Shown: positions 16,859 to 25,056 of the stretch, one piece after another
Layout: every line of letters begins with the position of its first letter
How positions within the stretch are numbered: the first letter of the stretch is position 1
From: Gemmatimonadota bacterium
GTDB lineage: Bacteria; Gemmatimonadota; Gemmatimonadetes; Longimicrobiales; Gaopeijiaceae
Direction: 5' to 3'
DNA: 35,941 nucleotides
NCBI GenBank assembly: GCA_030430625.1
Contig: JAUIKL010000016.1
Location: forward strand, 1-35,941
Notes under the pieces: generated by a model
Database searches by the model: none
What the model saw: only the letters and a program-made list of their open reading frames with translations
Told to the model about the DNA's origin: nothing
Translations under genes and position numbers: made by a program

Positions 16859-17323
16859 ATGCGAAGACGCGCGTCGGTCTCGGCACTCTCGTTGCTCCTT
16901 CCGCTCGGCACGGCCTCGTGCCTTGGAATCGCCGACCTGTCAGAGGAAGTGATCCTATCCGTTCAAGACCCTCAGATCGAGCTGATCAACGGCGATCGCG
17001 TGGCGATGTCCGTGGATGTGACGATCGCGAACAACACGTCCCGGCCTCTCGCATACGACACGTGCGCCGCTGGCTTCGAGCGCCTCACGAGTGAAGGATG
17101 GCGTTCCGCCGCGTACAAGGTCTGCAACAGTAGGAACAGACGGTGGGTAGACCCCGGAGCGAGCCCGATCGAAACGTGGTCCTCCAACCAGCGGATCGAC
17201 TTCCGCACCGACCCGCCCTTCGAGGGCCTATACCGCTTCGCCGCCCGGATCACGGACACCGAACTCGAGAGCCACACGATCATTTCTGACGTGTTCGAGA
17301 TCGATCACGTCCTGGTGAGGTGA
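16859..17323 (+). CDS. Probable secreted lipoprotein, unknown
   Basis: The product has 154 residues and starts at an ATG behind a GGAGGAGG tract (16849-16856). The N-terminus MRRRASVSALSLLLPLGTASC ends in a cysteine at a plausible but non-ideal lipobox (TASC), so it is a lipoprotein or a cleaved secreted protein. The rest is a beta-rich, immunoglobulin-like sandwich (MSVDVTIANNTSRPLAY) with two further cysteines (in DTCAAG and KVCNSR) that could form a disulfide. Similar small proteins act as periplasmic binding or stability modules, but no family is clear. The gene runs convergent to tetR with only 16 bases between stops. Confidence 0.7.
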   Translation: MRRRASVSALSLLLPLGTASCLGIADLSEEVILSVQDPQIELINGDRVAMSVDVTIANNTSRPLAYDTCAAGFERLTSEGWRSAAYKVCNSRNRRWVDPGASPIETWSSNQRIDFRTDPPFEGLYRFAARITDTELESHTIISDVFEIDHVLVR

Positions 17324-17339
17324 TCGGGGACGACCTGGG

Positions 17340-18002
17340 TCAGCCCCACACGTCGAAGAACTCGACTCCCGAGTCGGACTCTCCGGAGCCCGCGCCCCCG
17401 AGGTACCCGGCCAGGAGGGCCGTGCACTCCCGAACCAGAACGTCCTGCGGAAGCCGATCGGAGGAGCGACGCTCCTCGTCGACGACACCCACGACCGCAC
17501 GGAGCCCGAGGCGGACGGCCTGCTCGGCGTCCTCCCGGACGATGTCGTCACGACGCTTCATCAGGATCTCGGCCAGCCGAGCCAGCCGTTCCGTCCGAAA
17601 CTGTTCGTACGCTGGCGCACGGGAAGAGTTGGCCTGATCGAGCACCTCGAGGTAGGCCGATCGGGACCTCTGCGCCTCGATGACCAGCGTCACGGCCGTC
17701 TCGACAGTACGGGTCAGATCCATCTCGTCCCAGTCGGGCGCTGCGAGGTCCGCGTGCCACCGTTCCAATGCCTGCGTCCACACCCGCTCTGCCAGGTAGT
17801 CGAGCAGGTCGTCCTTGCCCTTGAACCGAGCATAGAACGAGCCTACTGAGGAGCCCGCCTTCTCCACGACCCGGTGAATCGTCAGGCCCTCTGCGCCTTC
17901 CGTGGCCAGGAGTTCGAGCGACGCGTCGACGATCCGCTCCAGCGTACGGCGGGATCGATTCTGCTTCGGGGTCTTGATCTGCGCAGGCTTCGGACCGGTC
18001 AC
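17340..18002 (-). CDS. TetR/AcrR-family transcriptional regulator
   Basis: The product has 220 residues and starts at GTG 18002. The N-terminal helix-turn-helix is typical: SRRTLERIVDASLELLATEG, GLTIHRVVEKAGSSVGSFY, then ARFKGKDDLLDYLAERV. The helical C-terminal domain (80-210) would bind an unknown small ligand and dimerise. A perfect 6-3-6 palindrome begins 14 bases upstream of the start codon and is a likely operator, so autorepression is plausible. The target may also include the divergent AraC/STAND operon starting at 18237. Its 3' end is convergent with the secreted protein gene. Confidence 0.92.
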   Translation of the reverse strand: MTGPKPAQIKTPKQNRSRRTLERIVDASLELLATEGAEGLTIHRVVEKAGSSVGSFYARFKGKDDLLDYLAERVWTQALERWHADLAAPDWDEMDLTRTVETAVTLVIEAQRSRSAYLEVLDQANSSRAPAYEQFRTERLARLAEILMKRRDDIVREDAEQAVRLGLRAVVGVVDEERRSSDRLPQDVLVRECTALLAGYLGGAGSGESDSGVEFFDVWG

Positions 18003-18015
18003 GCTCCACCTCGAT

Positions 18016-18030
18016 CAGAATAGAATTCTG
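18016..18030. promoter_or_regulatory. Perfect palindrome CAGAAT-AGA-ATTCTG, candidate TetR operator
   Basis: The arms 18016-18021 and 18025-18030 are exact reverse complements around a 3-base centre. The AT-rich palindrome stands out in GC-rich DNA and lies 14 bases upstream of the tetR start codon, a usual place for TetR autoregulation. Confidence 0.55.
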
Positions 18031-18116
18031 GTTCGTAGGATGAGGGGTGACGAGGGTGGGGTCAAGGCGGGTGACCGCGCGGGGGCCTGTCGAACCATTC
18101 CGGAGCCCCGCCTCAG

Positions 18117-18170
18117 CCGTTATCGCGGTGCCTTCCGAGAAAGGCTCGATCCGGAACGCGGCAATAACGG
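18117..18170. promoter_or_regulatory. Inverted repeat CCGTTAT...ATAACGG upstream of the AraC-type gene
   Basis: CCGTTAT (18117-18123) and its exact reverse complement (18164-18170) are 40 bases apart, each flanked by CGCGG-like bases. The site lies 67 bases before the AraC-type start codon. Spaced half-sites would suit an AraC-family or other dimeric regulator, but a chance repeat cannot be excluded. Confidence 0.28.
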
Positions 18171-18236
18171 GTCGATCACGAGGGGTGCCTAGGGTCAGTG
18201 ATCGATCCTGAACAGACCGCACCCGGAGGCGATTCC

Positions 18237-19103
18237 ATGGCGGCCCACACGCTCAGCATCCTCACACATCCGTACCGCCAGCTTCAGCCCGTGACCCGGG
18301 ATCGGGCTCAGCTGAAGGAGGCCGCGCGATTGCCGGGCAGCGCTCTGATCTGGCGGATGGGTCCCGAGAGACGGGAGGGGATCCACGCTCTCGTGGAGAA
18401 TCGACCGGGTGGGTTGTCGTTGATCGCGATCCTCCCGCCAGCCCGAAGCGTCGAGCGGGATCCGGAACTGGTTCGCCTCGTCAACCGCACCCGTCCGCAC
18501 GGTCTGCTGCCTCATCATGGCGAACCCCACCCCACGGACCTGGCCACCGTTCTCTCCCGACCGCCCCTCGACCTCTGTTCGGAGATCACGGACTACCTGG
18601 CCTGGAGAGGACTCGTCGTCGATCGAGATACCGCACAACTCCTCCGTCGCATCGTGGAGCTGTCGGCCGACCTGAGGACAGTGACTGCGTTGGCGCGGGG
18701 CCTCTACATGAGTCGCCGGGCACTCGGTCGCAGGCTGATGACCCGCGGACTCCCCGTCCCTTCGCATTGGCTCCAGATCGCGCGCATCTTGCGCGTGGCG
18801 GTCCGACTGCAGAATTCGGATGCCAGCATCGTGACGCTGGCCTATGCAGCCGGCTACCCCGACGGATTCTCTATGAGCAATCAGATGCATCGTCTCATCG
18901 GCTATCGGCCCAGCCAGCTCCGCGAGTACTTGGGCTGGGAGTGGATCTTCGAAGCCTGGCTGCGGGCGGAGGCGGAGAAGGGAGGCCTGGCTCCCGCATC
19001 CGCCGAGCGGATTCGAGTCGGGCCCAAAGCAAGCGCACCTCCTCCATCGACCTTCCCAGCCGCACGTCCGGGTCGGCCGCGTCGGAATCGGAGTGTGGCG
19101 TGA
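18237..19103 (+). CDS. AraC-type transcriptional regulator
   Basis: The product has 288 residues. ATG 18237 is chosen because GGAGG (18225-18229) lies seven bases upstream; an earlier in-frame GTG (18198) lacks this. The N-terminal ~130 residues form a mixed domain with no recognised family. Residues ~140-245 form the double helix-turn-helix of AraC proteins: LYMSRRALGRRLMTRGLPVP, then SIVTLAYAAGYPDGFSMSNQ and RLIGYRPSQLREYLG. A basic Pro-rich tail follows. Its stop overlaps the start of the STAND regulator (GTGA), so both are made from one message. The pair probably forms one regulatory circuit. Confidence 0.85.
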   Translation: MAAHTLSILTHPYRQLQPVTRDRAQLKEAARLPGSALIWRMGPERREGIHALVENRPGGLSLIAILPPARSVERDPELVRLVNRTRPHGLLPHHGEPHPTDLATVLSRPPLDLCSEITDYLAWRGLVVDRDTAQLLRRIVELSADLRTVTALARGLYMSRRALGRRLMTRGLPVPSHWLQIARILRVAVRLQNSDASIVTLAYAAGYPDGFSMSNQMHRLIGYRPSQLREYLGWEWIFEAWLRAEAEKGGLAPASAERIRVGPKASAPPPSTFPAARPGRPRRNRSVA

Positions 19104-22100
19104 CCGATCCTCCGAGCGTGAGGCTGTTCGGAGAACCAGAGCTTCGCACCGCTCGTGGAGTGGTCGACCTGACGCCCTATCAGCGGGCCTTTCTCAGCAT
19201 CGTGTTCGGAGAGGGGCAAGTCTCGAGGCCGCGGGTAGCCCGACTCGTATGGGGACGGGAAATCGACGGCCGCGCTCGCTCCGGCATCCGCCAACTCCGA
19301 CACCAGGTCAACCGAAGGGCCGGTACGGAAATCATCGGGGCCTGCGGAGATCAACTTGTGGCCGCAGCTGCCGTTCAATCCGATGTGCGAGTCGTCGAAG
19401 CCCACCTGAGCGATGACGAGCCGCACGCAGCCGCGATCGCGATCGCCCGTGGCTTCGTGACCGGAGACTTCGGCCAGGTATCGTCCCGCTTCGTCGACTG
19501 GCGAGACGATCGGGACGGCTCGTTCCGTCGGCGAGCCGAGGGCGCTTGCTCGGACCAGTGGGACCGTGCCATTCGCGACGGCGATTGGACCCGCGCTGTC
19601 GAGGCCGCTCAGGCCCTCGCGCGGCTGGACGGCCCGAGCCCCGAAGGGTACGCGCGGCTCATCGAGGCTCACGCGAGGGCTGGTTACGTTCGTGAGGCCG
19701 AGGCCGCGTATTCGGAATACAGGCGTACGTGCGAACGGGATGAGCAGGCCGAAGCCATGGACTCGCTCATGCTCAGGATCCGCAAGATGGCCCGGGAGTC
19801 GGACGCCACCCGCGGACTGGACGACATACCGTTCGTGGGACGCCAGGACGCTCTGGCTCGGCTCACCGCGGTGGTCGATACCATCGGCGAGGGTGGCTGT
19901 GTCCTGGCGGCCGTGACCGGCGAGGCCGGCATCGGGAAGACCAGACTCCTGCACGAGATCCGCCGTGTCGCGACGCTCGACGGAATACGTTGCCTCAGGG
20001 CATCACCGACCTCACTCGAACAAAGGATCTCGCTGAGTCCGATCTTCGACGCGTTGTCGACCATCGACCTCATGCCACACCTCGAGGCGATCGGCGAGCC
20101 GTGGCGCAGTGTGGCAACCTCGATGATGCCCTCGCGCTGGGACGTAGGCGAACGGCGGGAGCCACCGCCCATCGACGACACGGCACTCAACCGCCGCCTG
20201 CTCGAGTCGTTCGCTCTCCTGTTGCATAGCGTGGCGCAAGATCAGCCCACGCTCCTCATCATCGACGATCTCCACTGGGCCGACACCACCACGTTGTCGC
20301 TTCTCGACTTCTACCGACGTCGATGGGCTGAATCGTCCCTGGGCGTTCTCGTAGCGGCCAGGACCGAGTTGGTGACGGCTGGGTCCGCCGTGGAGGAGCT
20401 ACTGGGGGATGGGGTGGAGTTGTCCGAGTTGACGCCAACGGATGCCACGGCTCTTGCTCGTCACGCCGCAGCTTCCGACTTGAATGACGAGTCCGCGCAG
20501 CAGATCTGCCTGGTAGCGGGCCATCACCCGCTATCCATCGTGGAACTCGCAGCCGAATGGCTGGTGATGGGGGAGGGCCTTCCTTCTATCGTCGGCGTCG
20601 TAAGGCGCCGGCTCGGTCCACTTGGTAAGGTTGCCAGAGACGTCGCTCTGATTCTTGCCGTCGCCGAGCGCCCCGTTGGCGTCGCCGAGCTAACGGCCCT
20701 GAGTGAGCTAGACTACGAGTCCGTGGGTGTCGCAGTCGGCGAACTGGCGTCGGCCAACTTGGTTCGCCTAGACGCAGGCGCTGTCGGGTTCACCCACGGT
20801 CTCTTGCGACAAGCCGTATGTGAACTCGCCCCAGCGGCTTCTCTGATGCTTGCGCACTCAAGGTTCGCTGACCGGCTCGGTCCGTTTGCCGACGAGTCCG
20901 AACTCGCGACTCACTACAGCCGTGCAGGAATGCCCGAGCTGGCGGCCCGTTACGCATGGATCGCTGCTGAGCGAGCCGCGGCGCTGGGCGCGATGTCCGA
21001 CGCTGCCGAACTGTTCCGGCTCGCGGAGAGGAACGAAACAACACCCTCTAGAAAAGCGGAGGCCACGGCCCAGCAGGCGCAGGCGGTGTTCCTCGCGCGT
21101 GACCTAGAGCAGCGACTTCCAATCTTGGCACTCGCCGCAGACCGGCTACGGGTGCACGGAGCCGAAAGGCGAGCCCTGAGGGCAGACCTCCAATTCGTGG
21201 AGGCGGTGCTGTCGGTCGGGCACCTGCATCCAACCGAGACCCTAGCCCGTTTGAAGACGGTTAAAGACAGAGCAGCTACGCTTGACGACTGGGAGGCTGT
21301 GTCGCTGGCACTCGAAGTAGAATTGCGCATTGCGCAGTGGACGAACGATCGAGGACTTGCGAGGGCGGCCCTCCATGCCATGAAAGACATCGCTGGCCGC
21401 GACCGAGACCCCGCTGGTACGGTTGTTTGCCTAATGGGTCTTTCGATGGATGTCATCTTCGGTGAGGCCACCGGCCCGTTCGATGCCGTCAGCGCTGCCC
21501 GCGAGGCCGTTCGGCGAACCGCCTCTGGACTACCGTCCTACCGGCTTAGAGCTCTTCACAGACTACTTCTTGCTCTCCAACTCAGGGGGATGGTGTTCTC
21601 GCCGGAGACCATCGACGCTTTGGGGGAAGCCCGGGACCTTGCCGCAAGGAGCGGGGACGTCAGGACCCGATTGATGATCGAGCACAATCGGGCGGTAGCG
21701 CTCCTGGATTCCGGCGAACTGGACCGCGCGACCGCTCTAACTGACTCGGTGCTTGGACAGTTCGGTAGTGCGGACATGGACCTAACTCGGTTCAACCATT
21801 TCTGTACCCGAGGCGAGATCGCCATCTGGGAGGGTCAGTACGATCTCGGCTTGGCCCAACTTAAGATGGCTAGCACACTGTTGGGGCCTAGCACACCCGA
21901 GTACGCGGTGTCTTTCGTGGAGGCAGGAATTGGGCTCTGCGCGCTCGAGACTGGCCGACTTGGAGAATCGCGGCGTCGAGAGCGTAGGCTTGGTCAGTTG
22001 ACGGTGCCGTTCCTGTTGGACCCATCCGTAGTCCTGGAATTTCGGACTCGACTCCTCGAGCGGCGGGGCGAGGGGCAGGCTGCCACCAATGCCATCGTAG

Positions 22101-22300
22101 ATCGAGCACGTCCGTTTGAGCATCGATCGACGCTACGGTGGCTGAAGCTCGTAGCCTCACACGCACGCCGAGCCACCAGATGGGGCCAGTTGGATAGGGC
22201 TACCGTCGAACGCGCCCGCGACACCGCCGTCCGTCTTGGCCTCGAGCGGCGATCGGAAGAACTCTCTGACCTAGTTCGGACGTCCCAGGCTTCTTGCTAG
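19100..22300 (+). CDS. SARP/BTAD-type STAND ATPase regulator with TPR-like repeats
   Basis: The product has 1066 residues from a GTG overlapping the AraC-type stop. Residues 5-95 resemble a SARP winged-helix domain (VRLFGEPELRTARG, LTPYQRAFLSIVF). Residues 98-235 are BTAD-like helical repeats. A STAND ATPase follows with Walker A GEAGIGKT (274-281) and Walker B LLIIDDLHWAD (385-395), then winged-helix and TPR-like repeats to the end. Such proteins use ATP and ligand binding on the repeats to switch a DNA-binding head. From about 20.4 kb the codons contain more A and T than the N-terminal part. The 3' end overlaps the convergent HD-GYP gene by 30 bases. Confidence 0.85.
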   Translation: MTDPPSVRLFGEPELRTARGVVDLTPYQRAFLSIVFGEGQVSRPRVARLVWGREIDGRARSGIRQLRHQVNRRAGTEIIGACGDQLVAAAAVQSDVRVVEAHLSDDEPHAAAIAIARGFVTGDFGQVSSRFVDWRDDRDGSFRRRAEGACSDQWDRAIRDGDWTRAVEAAQALARLDGPSPEGYARLIEAHARAGYVREAEAAYSEYRRTCERDEQAEAMDSLMLRIRKMARESDATRGLDDIPFVGRQDALARLTAVVDTIGEGGCVLAAVTGEAGIGKTRLLHEIRRVATLDGIRCLRASPTSLEQRISLSPIFDALSTIDLMPHLEAIGEPWRSVATSMMPSRWDVGERREPPPIDDTALNRRLLESFALLLHSVAQDQPTLLIIDDLHWADTTTLSLLDFYRRRWAESSLGVLVAARTELVTAGSAVEELLGDGVELSELTPTDATALARHAAASDLNDESAQQICLVAGHHPLSIVELAAEWLVMGEGLPSIVGVVRRRLGPLGKVARDVALILAVAERPVGVAELTALSELDYESVGVAVGELASANLVRLDAGAVGFTHGLLRQAVCELAPAASLMLAHSRFADRLGPFADESELATHYSRAGMPELAARYAWIAAERAAALGAMSDAAELFRLAERNETTPSRKAEATAQQAQAVFLARDLEQRLPILALAADRLRVHGAERRALRADLQFVEAVLSVGHLHPTETLARLKTVKDRAATLDDWEAVSLALEVELRIAQWTNDRGLARAALHAMKDIAGRDRDPAGTVVCLMGLSMDVIFGEATGPFDAVSAAREAVRRTASGLPSYRLRALHRLLLALQLRGMVFSPETIDALGEARDLAARSGDVRTRLMIEHNRAVALLDSGELDRATALTDSVLGQFGSADMDLTRFNHFCTRGEIAIWEGQYDLGLAQLKMASTLLGPSTPEYAVSFVEAGIGLCALETGRLGESRRRERRLGQLTVPFLLDPSVVLEFRTRLLERRGEGQAATNAIVDRARPFEHRSTLRWLKLVASHARRATRWGQLDRATVERARDTAVRLGLERRSEELSDLVRTSQASC

Positions 22301-23695
22301 GACGGCTGCACGGCGTGCCATAGCCGGTGCCCAGACAGACGGAGGGGCCGAAGGGGAGGGAGCCAGGGGAATCGGGGGCTCCTCGATACGCCGTTCCAAC
22401 TCGCGCTCTCGGCGAACGGACTCGGCGAACCTATCTATGATGTTCGATCCCAGAACGGCATCAACGATGCTCGAATCGAACTGGGTCCCCGAGTGAATTC
22501 GTAGCTGCTCGAGTACGGTGTCGACCCCAAGAGCCCGACGGTATGGGCGATCAGACAGCATCGCATCTACCGCGTCGCATACCACAATTATCTTGGCGCC
22601 GATGGGAATCTGACTACCCACTAATCCCTCAGGGTAACCCCTCCCGTCCTCTCGTTCGTGGTGATGCCGGACCGCCAAGACCACCTCTTCGGGCACCGAC
22701 GAAAGGTCTCGAAGCAGAGTCTCACCCCTGACGACATGGTCTTCAATCGTCGCCCTTTCCTCGGGCGTGAGGGCGTCCGGCTTCCGCAGAATCTCCGTGT
22801 AGACCTCTTCGATCTTACCGATGTCGTGCAACAGGGCGGCCATGCGCACACGCTCCGCCGTCCGTCGATTCAGGCCGAGAAGGTCGGCAATTTTGCCTGC
22901 CAGCACTGAGACACGCTGAGAGTGACCGGAGGTGTACGGGTCTCTGGTTTCGATGGCCTTCACCAGCGCCGTCAACAGGTCTTCGTTCGCCTCACGCAAT
23001 TGCGCCGTCTGTAGGTAGGAGTACCTGACGAACAACATCGGGAGCACGATTACGAGAACCCCTCCCAGACCAAACTGCAGGTAGAGGAAGGCGACGGCCA
23101 ACGCCAGCGGCGCGACCAATAGGTCGTTGAGCTGACCACCAGAACTGTTCAGGAGCTGAGGTAGTACTCGCCTGAACGGCAGCTCCTGGCTCAGCGTGAT
23201 CGCCATCGATACAGCGGCGTGGTTGACCGCCAGAAAGATCAAGCCAAAGACGACGAACGGAGTCAGGTGGGCCAGGATCTCGGGGTCATCGACCCCATGA
23301 ATGGCATATCCACCTAGCATGGTGAACGCGGCGCCAGCCAGAGTTGTACTCACGGTCACTTGCGCGGCGTTGAACACAACCTTGATCCCGCGCTTTCGGC
23401 GGACGACGTAGTCCGTGAAAGCGAAAGTCGGGACAATTAGAACGATCCCCGCTACAGGTCCAAACAGCTGGACAGCTGCGAGGAGAGGGAGGAACGTTAT
23501 CGAACTCGTACCCCCGCTCGTATCGAGACCGATAGCTAGGGCTTCGGCCAGTAGAGCAATGCCGATGAGGGTTGCGAGACCAACCTGGCTATCAACCGGC
23601 AGTGCCCAGAGTGAATCCCAATCCGCACGCCACAAGCACGCGACTGCCGCCGCGCACATCAGGCCCACGTATATGTTGACTCGACTCTGTTTCAT
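22271..23695 (-). CDS. Membrane HD-GYP c-di-GMP phosphodiesterase
   Basis: The product has 474 residues. Residues 8-225 contain about six to seven hydrophobic helices, a probable membrane sensor of unknown type. After a short coiled linker, an HD-GYP domain covers about 240-415: TSGHSQRV (His258), AALLHDIGKIE (His290-Asp291), DHVVRGE, HHHEREDGRGYPEGL (GYP 353-355) and DAVDAMLSDRPYR. HD-GYP enzymes hydrolyse cyclic di-GMP in the cytosol. The metal and GYP residues are intact, so it should be active. The tail is Pro-rich. Its ATG lacks a clear Shine-Dalgarno and comes 28 bases after the 23-codon micro-ORF, which suggests coupling to it. Composition is less GC-rich than the flanks. Confidence 0.92.
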   Translation of the reverse strand: MKQSRVNIYVGLMCAAAVACLWRADWDSLWALPVDSQVGLATLIGIALLAEALAIGLDTSGGTSSITFLPLLAAVQLFGPVAGIVLIVPTFAFTDYVVRRKRGIKVVFNAAQVTVSTTLAGAAFTMLGGYAIHGVDDPEILAHLTPFVVFGLIFLAVNHAAVSMAITLSQELPFRRVLPQLLNSSGGQLNDLLVAPLALAVAFLYLQFGLGGVLVIVLPMLFVRYSYLQTAQLREANEDLLTALVKAIETRDPYTSGHSQRVSVLAGKIADLLGLNRRTAERVRMAALLHDIGKIEEVYTEILRKPDALTPEERATIEDHVVRGETLLRDLSSVPEEVVLAVRHHHEREDGRGYPEGLVGSQIPIGAKIIVVCDAVDAMLSDRPYRRALGVDTVLEQLRIHSGTQFDSSIVDAVLGSNIIDRFAESVRRERELERRIEEPPIPLAPSPSAPPSVWAPAMARRAAVLARSLGRPN

Positions 23696-23723
23696 GAGAA
23701 GGAGTAACCCCCCCGGTTGCCCG

Positions 23724-23795
23724 TCACCAGCCGACTACGCCGGTGCCCAGCAGGGACAGCACTGATCCGAAAACTTCGAATAGAGAGCTGAACAT
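23724..23795 (-). CDS. 23-codon hydrophobic micro-ORF with ideal ribosome-binding site
   Basis: The frame runs from ATG (23795-23793) to TGA (23726-23724). The peptide starts MFSSLFEVFGS, ends GTGVVGW, is hydrophobic and has a single charged residue (Glu7). It could lie in or on the membrane. AAGGAGG (23809-23803), a perfect Shine-Dalgarno, is seven bases upstream, the best such site I saw in the window. The HD-GYP gene follows 28 bases later and lacks one of its own. It is either a leader peptide that sets HD-GYP translation or a functional micro-protein. The evidence is the initiation site, not homology. Confidence 0.5.
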   Translation of the reverse strand: MFSSLFEVFGSVLSLLGTGVVGW

Positions 23796-23802
23796 GGGAG
23801 CG

Positions 23803-23809
23803 CCTCCTT
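23803..23809 (-). promoter_or_regulatory. Perfect Shine-Dalgarno AAGGAGG for the micro-ORF
   Basis: On the minus strand AAGGAGG is followed by seven bases and an ATG. It lies 108 bases upstream of the HD-GYP start, so it serves the 23-codon frame and not the HD-GYP gene directly. Confidence 0.6.
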
Positions 23810-23948
23810 TTAAGGAAAGTGTCAGTCACCCGAACTTCTTCCGCTGTGGGTGCTGCAAGCGCTTCGCTCGTCGCTCTTCTTCGCTTCGGCAGACCGAGGG
23901 GGTCCTGTTCCTCCTTAGCTTGAGACCTTGGGGGGGCGGCGAGGCCCG

Positions 23949-24677
23949 TTAGTCGACATGGCCACGGACCCAGCGGTCGGTGGCCTGAAGAGTTGCCAGG
24001 ATCGCAGCGCGATCCGTCGATTCATCTGTGACTGTGGTGCCTGCTAACCGTGCTACGTCCCGGCCGGACATGGCGTGGACGGCAACGAGCACGAACTTCC
24101 TGTCGAAGGCCTCGACGATCTTCACACCGTCGAGAGACAGATTCACCGCGCGGCGACCCTCCGAGATCTTTTCCTGGAGAGCGGACTCGACGGCTTGGAG
24201 TGTGGCGTTGGCTACGGCCTCGAGCTTGGGCCGGGGCAGATCGGCCGCACTGGCCTCCCCGGTGTAGCGATCCCCCATCCACTCGACTTCGACCCGATGT
24301 CGAACGTGGTTCGAGCGCTCGGTCTGAACCTGATGGCTGGAGTAGAGGAGCCGGCGCTGGTTGAGCGGGGCTCCGAGCTCGGGGACGAGCTGCACCGGAA
24401 GAGAAGGCTGGGCCTTCTGCGGTGCGTCTTCCTCCGTCTGAGCAACGGAGATCTTTCTATGGTCCACGCGCAGATCCAGATGGGCCTGGAGCGCCGATTC
24501 CACGTCGCGCACGGTCGACTTCGGCTTCACGGCCGATGTCGTGAGCACGTGGATCTCGTCGATCTCTCCACCGGGTCGAGCTACGACGCGAGCCGACACG
24601 ACGCCACGCAGCGACGTGATCAACTGCTCGGCCTCCTGTAGGGTCCAGCGCAGGCGTTGCTCGTTCGGCGCGGTCAT
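23949..24677 (-). CDS. Uncharacterised two-module protein upstream of the HD-GYP gene
   Basis: The product has 242 residues. ATG 24677 is chosen because AGAGGG lies a few bases upstream; in-frame codons further up to 24872 lack a ribosome site. Residues 12-80 form an alpha/beta module ending in a motif I have seen in actinobacterial unknowns (EIHVLTTSAVKPKSTVRDVE, then VDHRKISVAQ). A charged linker follows, and residues 125-240 form a second alpha/beta module with VRHRVEVEWMGDRYTGEAS and KLEAVANATLQAVESAL. No signal peptide, membrane helix or catalytic motif is visible. It is followed after 153 bases by the micro-ORF and then HD-GYP, so a role in that signalling cassette is likely but unproven. 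Confidence 0.75.
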   Translation of the reverse strand: MTAPNEQRLRWTLQEAEQLITSLRGVVSARVVARPGGEIDEIHVLTTSAVKPKSTVRDVESALQAHLDLRVDHRKISVAQTEEDAPQKAQPSLPVQLVPELGAPLNQRRLLYSSHQVQTERSNHVRHRVEVEWMGDRYTGEASAADLPRPKLEAVANATLQAVESALQEKISEGRRAVNLSLDGVKIVEAFDRKFVLVAVHAMSGRDVARLAGTTVTDESTDRAAILATLQATDRWVRGHVD

Positions 24678-24919
24678 GATTCCCTCTGAGCTCTTTCGAG
24701 CCCGGAATGGCAACCTGAGCCATGGATCTGGGGGGATGCTGCTGACGCCCGCTGAGTCCTCGGGCACCCATCCGCTTCTCGGGGAACTGCGGACACGCTG
24801 TACGACGCGTGTCGACCAACCCTCCACCGGGGGGGCTCCGTCATGGGTGACTGTCTTGGAGACACCCGACACGGGACCGGCAGAGACTTGGGGTACAAAT
24901 GTTTACGTGCCTTTGTGTA

Positions 24920-24949
24920 GGTATACCACGGGATTCAGCGACATGTCAA
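24920..24949 (-). promoter_or_regulatory. Strong sigma70-type promoter with extended -10
   Basis: On the minus strand TTGACA (24949-24944) is followed by 18 bases and TATACC (24925-24920). The bases just before the -10 are TGG, giving an extended TGnTATA form. Transcription would begin near 24913, leaving a leader of about 235 bases before the 242-residue gene. This is the clearest promoter in the window and sits in AT-richer DNA. Confidence 0.6.
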
Positions 24950-24973
24950 GCATCAAGGATTGACGCCAAAAGG

Positions 24974-25003
24974 GGTACGAGACCCCCTCTCGGAGGCCGT
25001 ACC
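24974..25003 (-). terminator. Probable terminator of the PafA-like gene
   Basis: GGTACG (24974-24979) pairs with CGTACC (24998-25003), and an inner CCTC/GAGG stem closes the loop. On the minus strand the hairpin is followed by CCTTTTGG, a short T-run. It begins 53 bases after the phosphatase stop and just before the promoter of the next minus-strand gene, where a terminator is expected. Confidence 0.4.
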
Positions 25004-25056
25004 AATGGGATAGGGGAGATGCAAAAACTACGCCAAATGTTCCTGGCGATTTTCCC

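Noticed and set aside
23743-23952. 69-codon plus-strand frame with CGCC motif between HD-GYP and its partner
   Set aside because: No ribosome site and it runs opposite the micro-ORF leader; the cysteine motif looks accidental.
24680-24915. c-di-GMP riboswitch in the leader before the HD-GYP cassette
   Set aside because: I looked for the conserved GEMM-I core (CACGCACAGGGCAAACC-like) and did not find it; no other riboswitch signature is clear.
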